Shown piece by piece: positions 44,901 to 52,191 of a DNA stretch of 64,000 nucleotides. Source of the stretch: Novosphingobium terrae (GTDB taxonomy: Bacteria; Pseudomonadota; Alphaproteobacteria; Sphingomonadales; Sphingomonadaceae); NCBI RefSeq assembly GCF_017163935.1, contig NZ_JABVZR010000002.1, positions 1,240,001 through 1,304,000 of the forward strand, given 5' to 3'. The stretch's first letter is position 1. Every line of letters begins with the position of its first letter. The notes below the pieces were generated by a model, which was not told the DNA's origin, made no database searches, and saw only the letters and a list, made by a program, of their open reading frames with translations. The position numbers and the translations under genes were made by a program.

Positions 44901-45053
44901 ACGGCCTTCTTCAACATCAACAACCTCTTCAATGTGACGGGCGGCTATTACGAGGCCAGCTCCTCCAACCCCGGCCTGATCTATCCGGCGGCGCCCTTTG
45001 CCGACCAGATCGGGCGCTATTTCTCCATCGGCCTGCGTTTCGGCCATTTCTGA
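41931..45053 (+). CDS. TonB-dependent receptor with N-terminal STN signalling domain
   Basis: A 1040-residue outer-membrane transducer. After the signal peptide comes a Secretin/TonB short N-terminal (STN) domain, YDFDLPAQGLGQALRSYGR...GRFTAEAALSRLLQGSHL, the region that talks to FecR. A TonB-box-like DDIVVTGTRIKG and plug (VEVVTGGASAVYGSDAVSGVVNF) follow, then the barrel ending in GLRFGHF. Ligand binding should release the sigma factor at 40303. The large size fits polysaccharide or oligosaccharide import. The ATG at 41931 and one at 41949 are both usable. It is 14 bases ahead of the sulfatase gene. Confidence 0.92.
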   Translation: MDVTTGMKPGIRAGLRLAGCMAVLAAAHVYAVAPAMAQAASASYDFDLPAQGLGQALRSYGRITRQQMVFDAGQVGKVESQALKGRFTAEAALSRLLQGSHLGARRGANGIIIIGPQQAEATPTPTTGVGDDIVVTGTRIKGAAGGPSPVRRVSSQELADLSPESLPAGLAKIPVFSPIKSSDSASDGGYQPTGNYLDLWGLGPIRTLVLEDGHRVPPTYYDGTTDINTLPQLLVKRVEVVTGGASAVYGSDAVSGVVNFILDKDFNGIKGQVQDGISTYGDGRSIRGSIANGFRIGDRAHFEWSAEYFHRDGISAMPRPFGNSAVSIVGSGTAASPLAQVAGTRLNTSTFGGLVTNGPFAGQQFLPDGTLAAFDKGTPTNTSGVSVGGDGSYRRDTNLLPSLTTAQFFGRFDYDVSDRTKFYVQASYANTATSSHEQNLISTASSTPITIYSGNAYLLPQYQAQLTATNTGSFNLARYNEDFGNILGLHDRTTAFSVRAGLTGTVFKNFDWELYYTYGVGRTSQLTTGNVNTERLYAALDAVKDASGNIVCRSSIVSPGAFPGCVPLNVLGNGNASAAAINYITGNTYWAATNTMHDLGGSLSGTLAQGWAGPIKLAAGGEYRHQILREVSTVTDNTFDPTGLRVGANGSTVAVGTQLWTKNISAPAYGTQSVYEGNLELSVPLLRDLPLVRSLTASAAGRYTHYSTSGSAETWRLGLEWSPAPGLNIHATRSRDIRAPTLYELYQGQTATISGYTDYLTGANGQILNISQGNADLKPEVARNLTIGGSYSPPAIRGLSLSFDYYDIKISNAISSLSGLTTSVEKICIASGGSSPLCSLVARPLGATNTSAANAPTANYKENENIAQVFSRGFVVGFDYGFDLEHLSSGLGGRAGLNVQWTHEPVLKTQSLPGAVITNTAGTALAPVDRITAVLRYGVNRTNAALTLRYFSPFHYSADPTLIVADAPSKAYVQTDLNLSQGLSIGNYPVTAFFNINNLFNVTGGYYEASSSNPGLIYPAAPFADQIGRYFSIGLRFGHF

Positions 45054-45067
45054 AAGGAGCATGCCTG

Positions 45068-46651
45068 ATGAGAAGCATGATCAAGCGCGGATTGTCTGCT
45101 CTGGCGCTGATGGGTGTGGCGCTGCCGGGGGCAGGGTATGCCGCCGCGCCGCCGCCCGCGCTGGAGGTGGCCCAGAGCGCGCCGCCCAACATCATCCTGA
45201 TCCTTTCGGACGACAACAGCGCGCCGCATGATGGCTGCCACGCCGATGCCGATATGAAGCGCAACAGCATCACCCCGAATTTCGAAGCCTTTGCCGCGCA
45301 GAGCATGTGTTTCGATCGCGCCTATGACACCAGCCCGCAATGCGCCCCATCACGCGGGGCGATCTTTGCCGGTCGCAATCCGGTCGATATCGGCATCACC
45401 CGCTTTGGCGAGCCGGCTGGCCTCGATGTGCGCTATTTCTCCGATATTCTGCGCAATGGCGGCTATTGGGTCGGTCTGGAGGGGCGCATTCACCATCTGG
45501 GCGGGCGTGAAGGCGATCCACCGCATGTGAAGAAAGCCCTGCTCGACAGCGGCATCACCCGCCTGTCGGACCGGTTCGATTATGTGAACACCTTTGGCAC
45601 CAAGGGCAATCCGCCCGAGCAGATCGTCGAGCGGCTGAACAGGACTTTCGACCATATTCCGCAAGGCAAGCCCTTCTTCCTCTATTTCGGCTTCAACCAG
45701 ACGCATCGGCCTTTCATCACCGATCACCGCGACATCGATTCCGGCAAGCTGGCGATCCCGAAAGACTGGCCCGATCTGCCCGAAGTGCGTGAGGATTACG
45801 CCAACCTCCTCTCCGACCTGCGCAATATGGACCGCCAGTTCGGCGCGATCATGGCGATGTTGAAAACGCGCGGCCTGGACCGGAACACCATCATCGTCTT
45901 TATGGGCGACAATGGCGAGTCCATGTATCGCGGCAAGGGCACGCTCTATGAGCGTGGCAACCATGTGCCGCTGATCATCCGCTGGCCGGGCGTGGTAAAG
46001 CCGGGATCGCGCAGCGACGCGCTGGTCAGCAACATCGATCTGGCCGAGACCTTCGTGGAGGCCGCTCATCTCAAGCCCGACGCCCGCATGGAGGGCATCA
46101 GCCTGGTGCCGATCCTGCGTGGCGCCAATCTGCCCGGCCATGATTATGTCTTTACCGAAAGAGGGGTGCATCCCGGCTCGCTGACCGTGTCGGAAGGCGT
46201 GGATTACCAGCGCGCGATCACCGGGCGGCGTTACAAGCTGATCTACAATGCGCAGCCCGGCCAGCCCTATTCGCCCGTCGATCAGGGCGGGCGTTTTCTC
46301 GATCCCGCGCAGGACACCAGCGAGATCGGCAAGCATGAGGTGCTGCCCGCCATCGCCCGCAAGGATGAGGAACGCGCGTTGGGCCCATGGAAAGCCATTG
46401 TGCAGGCGCATCAGGCCGGGAAGCTGCCCGCGCTGTATGAAAGGCTCTATTTCCAGCGCCCAAGGCCGATTTTCGAACTCTATGACCTCCAGAACGATCC
46501 TTATGAGCTGACCAATCTGGCCGGAAAGCCCGATTACAAAGCCGTGGAGATCGAGCTGCGCGAGAGGCTCGATACATGGATGGTGCTGAGCCATGACTAT
46601 CTGCCGATGGCCACCGACGCCTTCCGCGAAACGCCCGATCCGGCACGTTGA
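45068..46651 (+). CDS. sulfatase (formylglycine type), secreted
   Basis: A 527-residue type I sulfatase. The C-x-P-S-R signature CAPSR (Cys about residue 92) is present for conversion to formylglycine. Metal-binding and active-site features include ILILSDDNSAPHDG at the N-terminus and FMGDNGESMYRGKGTLYERG near residue 280. A signal peptide (LSALALMGVALPGAGYAA) indicates periplasmic location. It follows the STN-TBDR gene and so probably removes sulfate from an imported sulfated glycan or sulfate ester. No formylglycine-generating enzyme lies in the window, so maturation must come from elsewhere. Confidence 0.93.
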   Translation: MRSMIKRGLSALALMGVALPGAGYAAAPPPALEVAQSAPPNIILILSDDNSAPHDGCHADADMKRNSITPNFEAFAAQSMCFDRAYDTSPQCAPSRGAIFAGRNPVDIGITRFGEPAGLDVRYFSDILRNGGYWVGLEGRIHHLGGREGDPPHVKKALLDSGITRLSDRFDYVNTFGTKGNPPEQIVERLNRTFDHIPQGKPFFLYFGFNQTHRPFITDHRDIDSGKLAIPKDWPDLPEVREDYANLLSDLRNMDRQFGAIMAMLKTRGLDRNTIIVFMGDNGESMYRGKGTLYERGNHVPLIIRWPGVVKPGSRSDALVSNIDLAETFVEAAHLKPDARMEGISLVPILRGANLPGHDYVFTERGVHPGSLTVSEGVDYQRAITGRRYKLIYNAQPGQPYSPVDQGGRFLDPAQDTSEIGKHEVLPAIARKDEERALGPWKAIVQAHQAGKLPALYERLYFQRPRPIFELYDLQNDPYELTNLAGKPDYKAVEIELRERLDTWMVLSHDYLPMATDAFRETPDPAR

Positions 46652-46658
46652 GACAAGC

Positions 46659-46682
46659 GAGGCGCGGCATGGTCTGCGCCTC
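46659..46682. terminator. short hairpin between convergent sulfatase and Nudix genes
   Basis: GAGGCGC (46659-46665) pairs with GCGCCTC (46676-46682) just past the sulfatase stop and before the Nudix stop on the other strand. It is a short GC stem without a clear U-run; a modest bidirectional terminator is inferred. Confidence 0.4.
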
Positions 46683-46699
46683 CACCGGGCGGATGGGGC

Positions 46700-47140
46700 T
46701 CAGGCCAGCGGCATCATATGGGCGGCAAAGATTTCCAGCGCCTGTTTTTCGTAAGCTTTCCGGATGGTACGCATGGCCTGCCGCAGGCTGACCCATCGGC
46801 GTTTGCGTTGAAACATCTCCGGCCAGGTGATGGCCAGCCTGTCCACTTGCAGCGTGAAGATCTGCATCGGAGCATGGCTGCCGCGTGGATCACGCGCGGC
46901 AGCATGCAGGGTCTGATGGATGGAGCCGCAAGCTCCGGCCTCCTCATAGACCTCTTCCTGAGCCGAGATGGCGGCACTCTTGCCCGGTTTCACATGGCCC
47001 TTGGGCAGAATCCAGTGTCCCTTCCCGCGTGAGGTGACGAGCAGGACCTCAACCCGGCCATCCTGAGTCATCCGATAGGGGATCGCCGCGCATTGCGCCC
47101 TTTGCCTGTCCCTCACACCATCCATCATGCACGCAATCAT
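46700..47140 (-). CDS. Nudix hydrolase family protein (atypical Nudix box)
   Basis: A 146-residue protein with a Nudix fold: the core ILPKGHVKPGKSAAISAQEEVYEEAGACG corresponds to Gx5Ex7REUxEExGU, but the first Glu is Lys (KPGK) and the Arg of REU is replaced by Glu. The later EExG glutamates, which hold the metal, are kept. The LPKGHV start is like diphosphoinositol-polyphosphate/diadenosine-polyphosphate hydrolases. It may act on a dinucleotide or polyphosphate compound with altered chemistry, or be weakly active. The ATG overlaps the stop of the upstream membrane-protein gene (ATGA). Confidence 0.8.
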   Translation of the reverse strand: MIACMMDGVRDRQRAQCAAIPYRMTQDGRVEVLLVTSRGKGHWILPKGHVKPGKSAAISAQEEVYEEAGACGSIHQTLHAAARDPRGSHAPMQIFTLQVDRLAITWPEMFQRKRRWVSLRQAMRTIRKAYEKQALEIFAAHMMPLA

Positions 47141-47556
47141 GTGATGTCCTTGGCCCTGTTGAGCAAGGCTGCCTGACGGGCCCGCATCACTAGAAAGGTC
47201 GCCATCGAGGCCCGCGCGCCTGCAAACGCCATGGCATGAACCGCATCGGCCATGATGCGGCGATGCTCAGCTTCGGGATCGAGCGGTTTGGCAGGGGATG
47301 AGGCAAAGCGTTCACGCCGCCTTGCAGCCTGCTGGCCATCATGCTTCCAGCCATCGCGCAGGCGGCATCCGCCGATCAGCAACAGCAGGCCCAGACTCCC
47401 CAGAAAGAAGGTCAGCATGCCCAGAGCGCCCTCCAGCACCGTCGCCGGGCCGGAGGCATGTGCTCGCCAGACATCGCGATGGATCAGGGTGCTGGCACAG
47501 GCCCCGGCCATAAAGGCAGCGCCCACCAGCCGGTGCTTAAGATCGCGGCGGTTCAT
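47137..47556 (-). CDS. membrane protein of unknown function
   Basis: A 139-residue protein with two hydrophobic segments (RLVGAAFMAGACASTLI and LEGALGMLTFFLGSLGLLLLIGG) and a polar C-terminal tail with RRERFASSPAK and AHMAFAG-like stretches. No known domain is recognised. The ATG at 47556 has AAAGGAC upstream, overlapping the stop region of the 39-residue gene before it. It is coupled to the Nudix gene by ATGA, so the three small genes form one operon. Confidence 0.6.
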   Translation of the reverse strand: MNRRDLKHRLVGAAFMAGACASTLIHRDVWRAHASGPATVLEGALGMLTFFLGSLGLLLLIGGCRLRDGWKHDGQQAARRRERFASSPAKPLDPEAEHRRIMADAVHAMAFAGARASMATFLVMRARQAALLNRAKDIT

Positions 47557-47568
47557 GGCACTGTCCTT

Positions 47569-47688
47569 TCAGCGGAGCCGGCCTGCTTTCATCCCTTGCG
47601 GTGCGCGCGAGCGATGATGGGCATGGCGCCGATAATAGGCACTCAGCAGAGCGGCCCAGAGGGCGATGGTCAGGACCAGCCCCAGCAT
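47569..47688 (-). CDS. small membrane protein (39 aa)
   Basis: A 39-residue reading frame not covered by larger gene calls. It starts with ATG at 47688 (GTG at 47691 also in frame) seven bases after AAGGGAG. It encodes one hydrophobic helix (MLGLVLTIALWAALLSAYY) and a basic tail (RRHAHHRSRAPQGMK). Its stop lies just before the ribosome-binding site of the next gene at 47556. Spacing, ribosome-binding site and topology support it as the first gene of the small operon ending in the Nudix hydrolase. Function unknown. Confidence 0.5.
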   Translation of the reverse strand: MLGLVLTIALWAALLSAYYRRHAHHRSRAPQGMKAGRLR

Positions 47689-47938
47689 CACGCGGCTCCC
47701 TTGGGCCGGGGGCAGGTGGCGGGGATCACGCAGGATATCCGGGAAATTGTCACGGGGGCACGTCCATCTGCCGGGGCGCCATGGCCGGCGCCGGGGACGA
47801 CCTATCTAGGTGAGAGTGCCATAGAGTCTCCAGCCGACAAAAGGCGCTGAAGCGTTGAATCTCCATAGCATGCCTGCCCGCCGGGGAGGTTGCTCCCCGG
47901 CAAGTCCAGCGCTGCAGGATGCGGAAAGTCTGCCCGCC

Positions 47939-48691
47939 TCAAACGGGGTCTGAAACCGCCTGCGAAATTGCATGGACGCAGCGGATCAGCGCGGCGGTGG
48001 TCTCCTCCATGCTGACTGTCGCGCCCGGCCCGTCGACGAAGGGAATGGTCAGCGCCGCCAGCGCCTTGCCATTGCGCAGGATCGGCGCGGACACATCGGT
48101 GATGGCGGTCAGCATCGGGCTGGGCATGGTGATGGTGCCCTGCGCGCGCACCGCGTCGAGCCGGGCGAGCAGCTCCTTGCGGCTGAAGGGCAGATGGGCC
48201 GTCTCGGTGGCGCGCATGCTGTCCTCGCGCATCGTGTCGGACTGGAAGGCCATCAGCATATGGCCCGATGCCGAATGGATCAGCGGCCGCCGATAGCCCA
48301 TCCGCACGGCAAAGCCCAGCAGGCCGGGCGCCTCGACATTGGCCACCACCACCATCTCGGCGCCCGAGGCCATGGCCAGATGGCAGCTCTGGCGGGTGAA
48401 ATTGGCCAGCTCATGCATGGCGGGCACGGCCTGGCTCAGCAGATCGCGGATCGGCGGCTGCGCCATGCCCAGCGCGAAGAGCCGGTTGGTCACCCGATAG
48501 CCCTCGCCTGAGCGGCAGATATAGCCATGGTCTTCCAGCACCTGAATCATGCGGAAGATCTCGCTGATCGAGCGGCCCAGCGCTGCCGAAATCTCCGAAG
48601 TGGCCATGGGGACAGCAGAAGGCGCCAGCAGTTCCAGGATTTCCAGCCCCTTTTCCAGGGCCGGGGCGCGATATTTCTTCTCTTCCGACAT
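47939..48691 (-). CDS. IclR-family transcriptional regulator
   Basis: A 250-residue regulator with an N-terminal winged helix (LEKGLEILELLAPSAVPMATSEISAALGRSISEIFRMIQVLEDHGYI, read in two pieces) and a C-terminal IclR effector domain (SCHLAMASGAEMVVVANVEAPG, HSASGHMLMAFQS). The ATG at 48691 follows AAAGGCGG. It is divergent from the TBDR - mutarotase - esterase genes and is their probable regulator. The effector is unknown but should be a sugar or sugar acid such as a rhamnose- or fucose-derived compound, given the mutarotase downstream. Confidence 0.9.
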   Translation of the reverse strand: MSEEKKYRAPALEKGLEILELLAPSAVPMATSEISAALGRSISEIFRMIQVLEDHGYICRSGEGYRVTNRLFALGMAQPPIRDLLSQAVPAMHELANFTRQSCHLAMASGAEMVVVANVEAPGLLGFAVRMGYRRPLIHSASGHMLMAFQSDTMREDSMRATETAHLPFSRKELLARLDAVRAQGTITMPSPMLTAITDVSAPILRNGKALAALTIPFVDGPGATVSMEETTAALIRCVHAISQAVSDPV

Positions 48692-49000
48692 GTCCGCCTT
48701 TCTGCGCCTCCCGCGTGGGGTCTGCACCTCCCGTGTGGGGGCCGCGTGGGGTTTCGCCTGTCTGGGTAGGGGGCTTTGGCGGGGGATTCAAGGAATCAGG
48801 AAAATTGTATCTGAACATCACTTTTAAATTTGATAATTGTCTTACTAATGATAAGGGGTCGCCAAGCCCGAGGTAAGAATGGGGTGGGTTCAGGGTAAAG
48901 GGGGGCGGAGCCGATGCGGCCATGCCTTCCGTCTGTGCTGCAACCTCTGCCTTGGGGCGAGGCGCCTGTCTGGGCGTCGATCGGGTGAAGGAAGGCAACC
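48692..49000. promoter_or_regulatory. intergenic region between divergent IclR and TBDR genes
   Basis: The IclR-proximal part has short imperfect repeats of CGTGGGG and CACCTCCCG. The middle (about 48795-48860) is clearly AT-rich relative to the window, including ACTTTTAAATTTGATAATTG, and is where promoters and IclR sites are expected. No gene is seen in this 309-base stretch. Confidence 0.5.
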
Positions 49001-51730
49001 ATGATTTCGTATCGCTATGTGCTGGGCTGCTCGCTTGGCGTTCTGGCCGCCGGTATCGCGCCGGCTCTGGCGCAGCAGGCCGCTGCACCTGCGGGAGAAG
49101 GACAGGCTCAGACCGCGTCGGCCTCTTCTGGCAGCGCGGCTGACATCGTTGTCACAGGTGTGCGCTCCAGTCTCCGTTCGGCGGAAACCATCAAACGCAT
49201 GGCGCCGCAGATCATCGATTCGATCGTGGCGGAAGACATCGGCAAGCTGCCCGATCACAACATCGCCGAAGCGCTTCAGCGCATTCCCGGCATTCAGGTG
49301 CAGCGCAATTACGGCGAAGGCAGCACGGTGGCGATCCGCGGCCTGACTCAGGCCCGCACCGAGCTGAATGGCCGCGATATCTTCACCGCGGGCACCTCCA
49401 CCGGCGTGGCGGGCACGCTCAGCCTTGAGGATGTGCCCTCCGAGCTGCTGGCCGGGGTTGACGTCTACAAGAACCCCTCGGCGGATCTGATCGAGAACCA
49501 GCTGAGCGGCACCATCAATCTGCGCACGCGCAAGCCCTTCGATTTCAAGGGCTTCAAATTCGCTGCCACGGCGACCGGCTCCTATTACGACCTCACCAGA
49601 ACTGCGGAGCCTTCGGGTTCCGTGATGATCAGCGACCGCTGGGACACCGGCATTGGCGAGATCGGCATTCTGGCCAGCGTCTCCTATCAGCGCACGGCCT
49701 TCCGTCAGGACACGATCTCGACCGAGCCTTTCTACACGCTCGATCCGACCAGCGCCACCGATGCCGCCACGCTGGCCGCGCTGGGCCGCACCGGCCAGAC
49801 CACCACGCTGCCCCATGGTGCGGGCATCGGCGAGGTCTATGGCGACCGCAAGCGCTTCGGCACGGACATCTCGATTCAGTGGCGCCCCAGCCCCACGCTG
49901 GAGCTGACCGGCGAGCTGTTCCGCAACGACTACAAGTTCCGTTTCGACGATTACAGCTTCTTTGCCTACACCAGCGGCGCCTCGATCACGCCGCTGCCGG
50001 GCGCGCCCTTCAGCTTCGCCTCGAACGGCGATTTCGTGAGCGGCGCATTCCAGAATGTGCCGATCGGCGCCAACACCAGCCTTGATACGCGCCATTCGCG
50101 CACCACGGATTACTCGCTGAACGCGAAGTGGTCGGTGACCCCGAGGCTGACGGTGATTGGCGACTTCCAATATGTTTCGGCCCGGACCGACGATCTGCGC
50201 TCGATCGTGGGGCTGAACGGCACGGCCACCACGCTGACCCAGAATCTCTCGGGCAATCTGCCTTCGATCCAGATCCAGTCGGCAGCCGGGCTGACCAATG
50301 CCGCGACCTACAGCAACGGCTATTATCTCGACGATCTGAACTATGCGACTGCTTCTGAAAAAGCGGCGCGCATCGATGCGGAATACAAGTTTGACGATGG
50401 ATTCCTGAAGTCGATCAAGGGCGGTTTCCGCTTCTCCGACCAGAACAATTACGGCAATGACACCGGCTATCGCTATTTCGGCCTGACGGGGAACCCCACC
50501 GATCTCGGTACGGTCGACCTCAGCAACTTCTTCCGTGGCCAGGCCAATCTTTTCGGCAATGCGCAGTTCTTCTCGCGCTCGACGATCCTTGATTACAACG
50601 CCACGCGGAACGAGCTGGGCATCACCTCGGCGCCCAGCTACAGCCCCTATGGTGCGAACGGCCAGAGCCAGAAGACCTATGCGGGCTACATCACTGCCTT
50701 CTTCAACTTCGACAAGCTGCCGCTGCCCGTGGACGGCAACATCGGCCTGCGCGTGGTGAACACGCGGGAATCGGTGTTTGGCGCCTATCAGCAGACCAAT
50801 CTGACCACCGCTTCGGATGGCACGCAGGCCACGGGTGACACCAGCTACAGCATGATCTCCTATGGCAACAGCTACACTTCGGTGCTGCCAAGCCTCAATC
50901 TGCGCGCGCATCTCAATGATAAGGTGCAGCTGCGTTTCGCGGCCTCGCAGAACATCTTCCGTCCGACCTTCGATCAGCTCAATCCCAGCCTGTCGATCAC
51001 CGAGCCGGGCACGGCCCAGATCAATCAGGAGCATGATACCACCGGCGGCAATCCTTATCTCAAGCCGATGAAGTCCACCAATCTGGACCTCTCGCTTGAA
51101 TGGTATTTCTCGCATACCGGTTCGCTGTCGGTCGCGGGCTTCTACAAGCACATCAAGGACTATGTGCAGACCGGCATCAGCGAGCGCAATGTGACCTTCG
51201 CCGATGGCGTGAATGCCACCTACAATGTCACCTCCTACAGCAATGTCGGCAACGCCAATGTGGAAGGTATGGAGGTTGCCTATCAGCAGTTCTTCGACTT
51301 CCTGCCGGGCCTGTTGAGCGGCCTTGGCATGCAGGCGAATTTCACGCTGGTGTCTTCGCAGGCGCCCGGGCCGGCGGTCAGCGGTCCGGCGATCCAGGTG
51401 CCGCTGGAGCTGCTCTCCAAGTATAATTACAATCTTGTCGGCATTTACGAGAAGGGCAAGATTTCCGCCCGCGTCGCCTATAACTGGCGCAGCAAGTATC
51501 TGGTGACCACTGCAGGCAATGGCACCGGCAATCTGCCGATCTTCGACAAGCCTTATGGCCAGCTTGATGCGTCCATTACCTACAATGTGACGCCGCATGT
51601 CTCGCTGACCGTCAATGCGGTGAATCTGTCGGACTCGCTGCGCCAGACCTATGCGGGCATCACCACGCGCCCGCGTGACTCGATCCTGGCCGACCGTCAG
51701 ATCAGCGGCATCCTCAAGGTCGCCTTCTGA
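49001..51730 (+). CDS. TonB-dependent receptor of the IclR locus
   Basis: A 909-residue outer-membrane receptor of the long sphingomonad/Xanthomonas type. Signal peptide RYVLGCSLGVLAAGIAPALAQ, TonB-box-like DIVVTGVRSSLRSAE, plug with IQVQRNYGEGSTVAIRGL, and a barrel ending GILKVAF. Receptors of this subfamily, with 'RxxGEGxxVxIRG', are linked to plant or algal glycan uptake. It is divergent from the IclR gene and followed by a strong hairpin, then by mutarotase and esterase genes. The imported compound may carry rhamnose or fucose; this is inferred only from neighbours. Confidence 0.92.
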   Translation: MISYRYVLGCSLGVLAAGIAPALAQQAAAPAGEGQAQTASASSGSAADIVVTGVRSSLRSAETIKRMAPQIIDSIVAEDIGKLPDHNIAEALQRIPGIQVQRNYGEGSTVAIRGLTQARTELNGRDIFTAGTSTGVAGTLSLEDVPSELLAGVDVYKNPSADLIENQLSGTINLRTRKPFDFKGFKFAATATGSYYDLTRTAEPSGSVMISDRWDTGIGEIGILASVSYQRTAFRQDTISTEPFYTLDPTSATDAATLAALGRTGQTTTLPHGAGIGEVYGDRKRFGTDISIQWRPSPTLELTGELFRNDYKFRFDDYSFFAYTSGASITPLPGAPFSFASNGDFVSGAFQNVPIGANTSLDTRHSRTTDYSLNAKWSVTPRLTVIGDFQYVSARTDDLRSIVGLNGTATTLTQNLSGNLPSIQIQSAAGLTNAATYSNGYYLDDLNYATASEKAARIDAEYKFDDGFLKSIKGGFRFSDQNNYGNDTGYRYFGLTGNPTDLGTVDLSNFFRGQANLFGNAQFFSRSTILDYNATRNELGITSAPSYSPYGANGQSQKTYAGYITAFFNFDKLPLPVDGNIGLRVVNTRESVFGAYQQTNLTTASDGTQATGDTSYSMISYGNSYTSVLPSLNLRAHLNDKVQLRFAASQNIFRPTFDQLNPSLSITEPGTAQINQEHDTTGGNPYLKPMKSTNLDLSLEWYFSHTGSLSVAGFYKHIKDYVQTGISERNVTFADGVNATYNVTSYSNVGNANVEGMEVAYQQFFDFLPGLLSGLGMQANFTLVSSQAPGPAVSGPAIQVPLELLSKYNYNLVGIYEKGKISARVAYNWRSKYLVTTAGNGTGNLPIFDKPYGQLDASITYNVTPHVSLTVNAVNLSDSLRQTYAGITTRPRDSILADRQISGILKVAF

Positions 51731-51740
51731 TCGGTGATGC

Positions 51741-51782
51741 TTCCCCCGCGCACTCAGGCTCAAGACTTGGGTCGCGGGGGAA
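51741..51782 (+). terminator. hairpin between TBDR and mutarotase genes
   Basis: A 10-bp perfect stem TTCCCCCGCG (51741-51750) / CGCGGGGGAA (51773-51782) with a 22-base loop, eleven bases past the TBDR stop. No U-run follows. It is likely an intercistronic attenuator or stability element that lowers expression of the enzymes relative to the receptor. Confidence 0.55.
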
Positions 51783-51824
51783 AGCGGGCCATAAGGTCTC
51801 GCAGGATGATGGAGATGAGCACCG

Positions 51825-52181
51825 ATGGCTGACACGCAGCGTCATATCCTGCTGCTCGATCTGGTGGATGACCCCGAAGCCATCGCGCGTTATGAGGCGT
51901 GGCATGCCGCAGATGCCCTGCCACCCGCCATCGCGCGCAGCATCCGGGCGGCGGATATCACCGCCATGGAAATCTACCGCAGCGGCACAAGGCTGGTGAT
52001 GCTGATGGAAACCGGGCCGGGCTTCGATCCCCTGGCCAAGGCGCAGGCCGATGCCGCCGATCCCGATGTGCAGGCATGGGAAGCCCTGATGGGCACCATG
52101 CAGCGCCCCATCCCCTCGGCGGCGGCGGGCGAGAAATGGACCGAGGCGCAGCGGATCTTCGCGCTGGCCGAGCAGCCGTGA
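51825..52181 (+). CDS. L-rhamnose mutarotase-family protein
   Basis: A 118-residue protein of the RhaM/DUF718 (dimeric ferredoxin-like) family. The sequence follows the family pattern 'Y...H...wP.i...i..aGi....iy..g..L....e': YEAWHAADALPPAIARSIRAADITAMEIYRSGTRLVMLMET. It should interconvert anomers of L-rhamnose or L-fucose in the cytosol. It lies between a TBDR and an exported esterase and suggests that the imported glycan contains a 6-deoxy-hexose. Which sugar cannot be told from sequence. Confidence 0.75.
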   Translation: MADTQRHILLLDLVDDPEAIARYEAWHAADALPPAIARSIRAADITAMEIYRSGTRLVMLMETGPGFDPLAKAQADAADPDVQAWEALMGTMQRPIPSAAAGEKWTEAQRIFALAEQP

Positions 52182-52191
52182 AAGGATGACC

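Noticed and set aside
47689..47938. Possible further short genes in the gap between the small operon and the IclR gene
   Set aside because: Only frames of a few dozen codons without a ribosome-binding site or hydrophobic pattern were found.
48890..51835. 981-codon minus-strand frame opposite the TBDR of the IclR locus
   Set aside because: It is an antisense shadow of a well-supported receptor; the residue composition is that of GC-skewed antisense frames.
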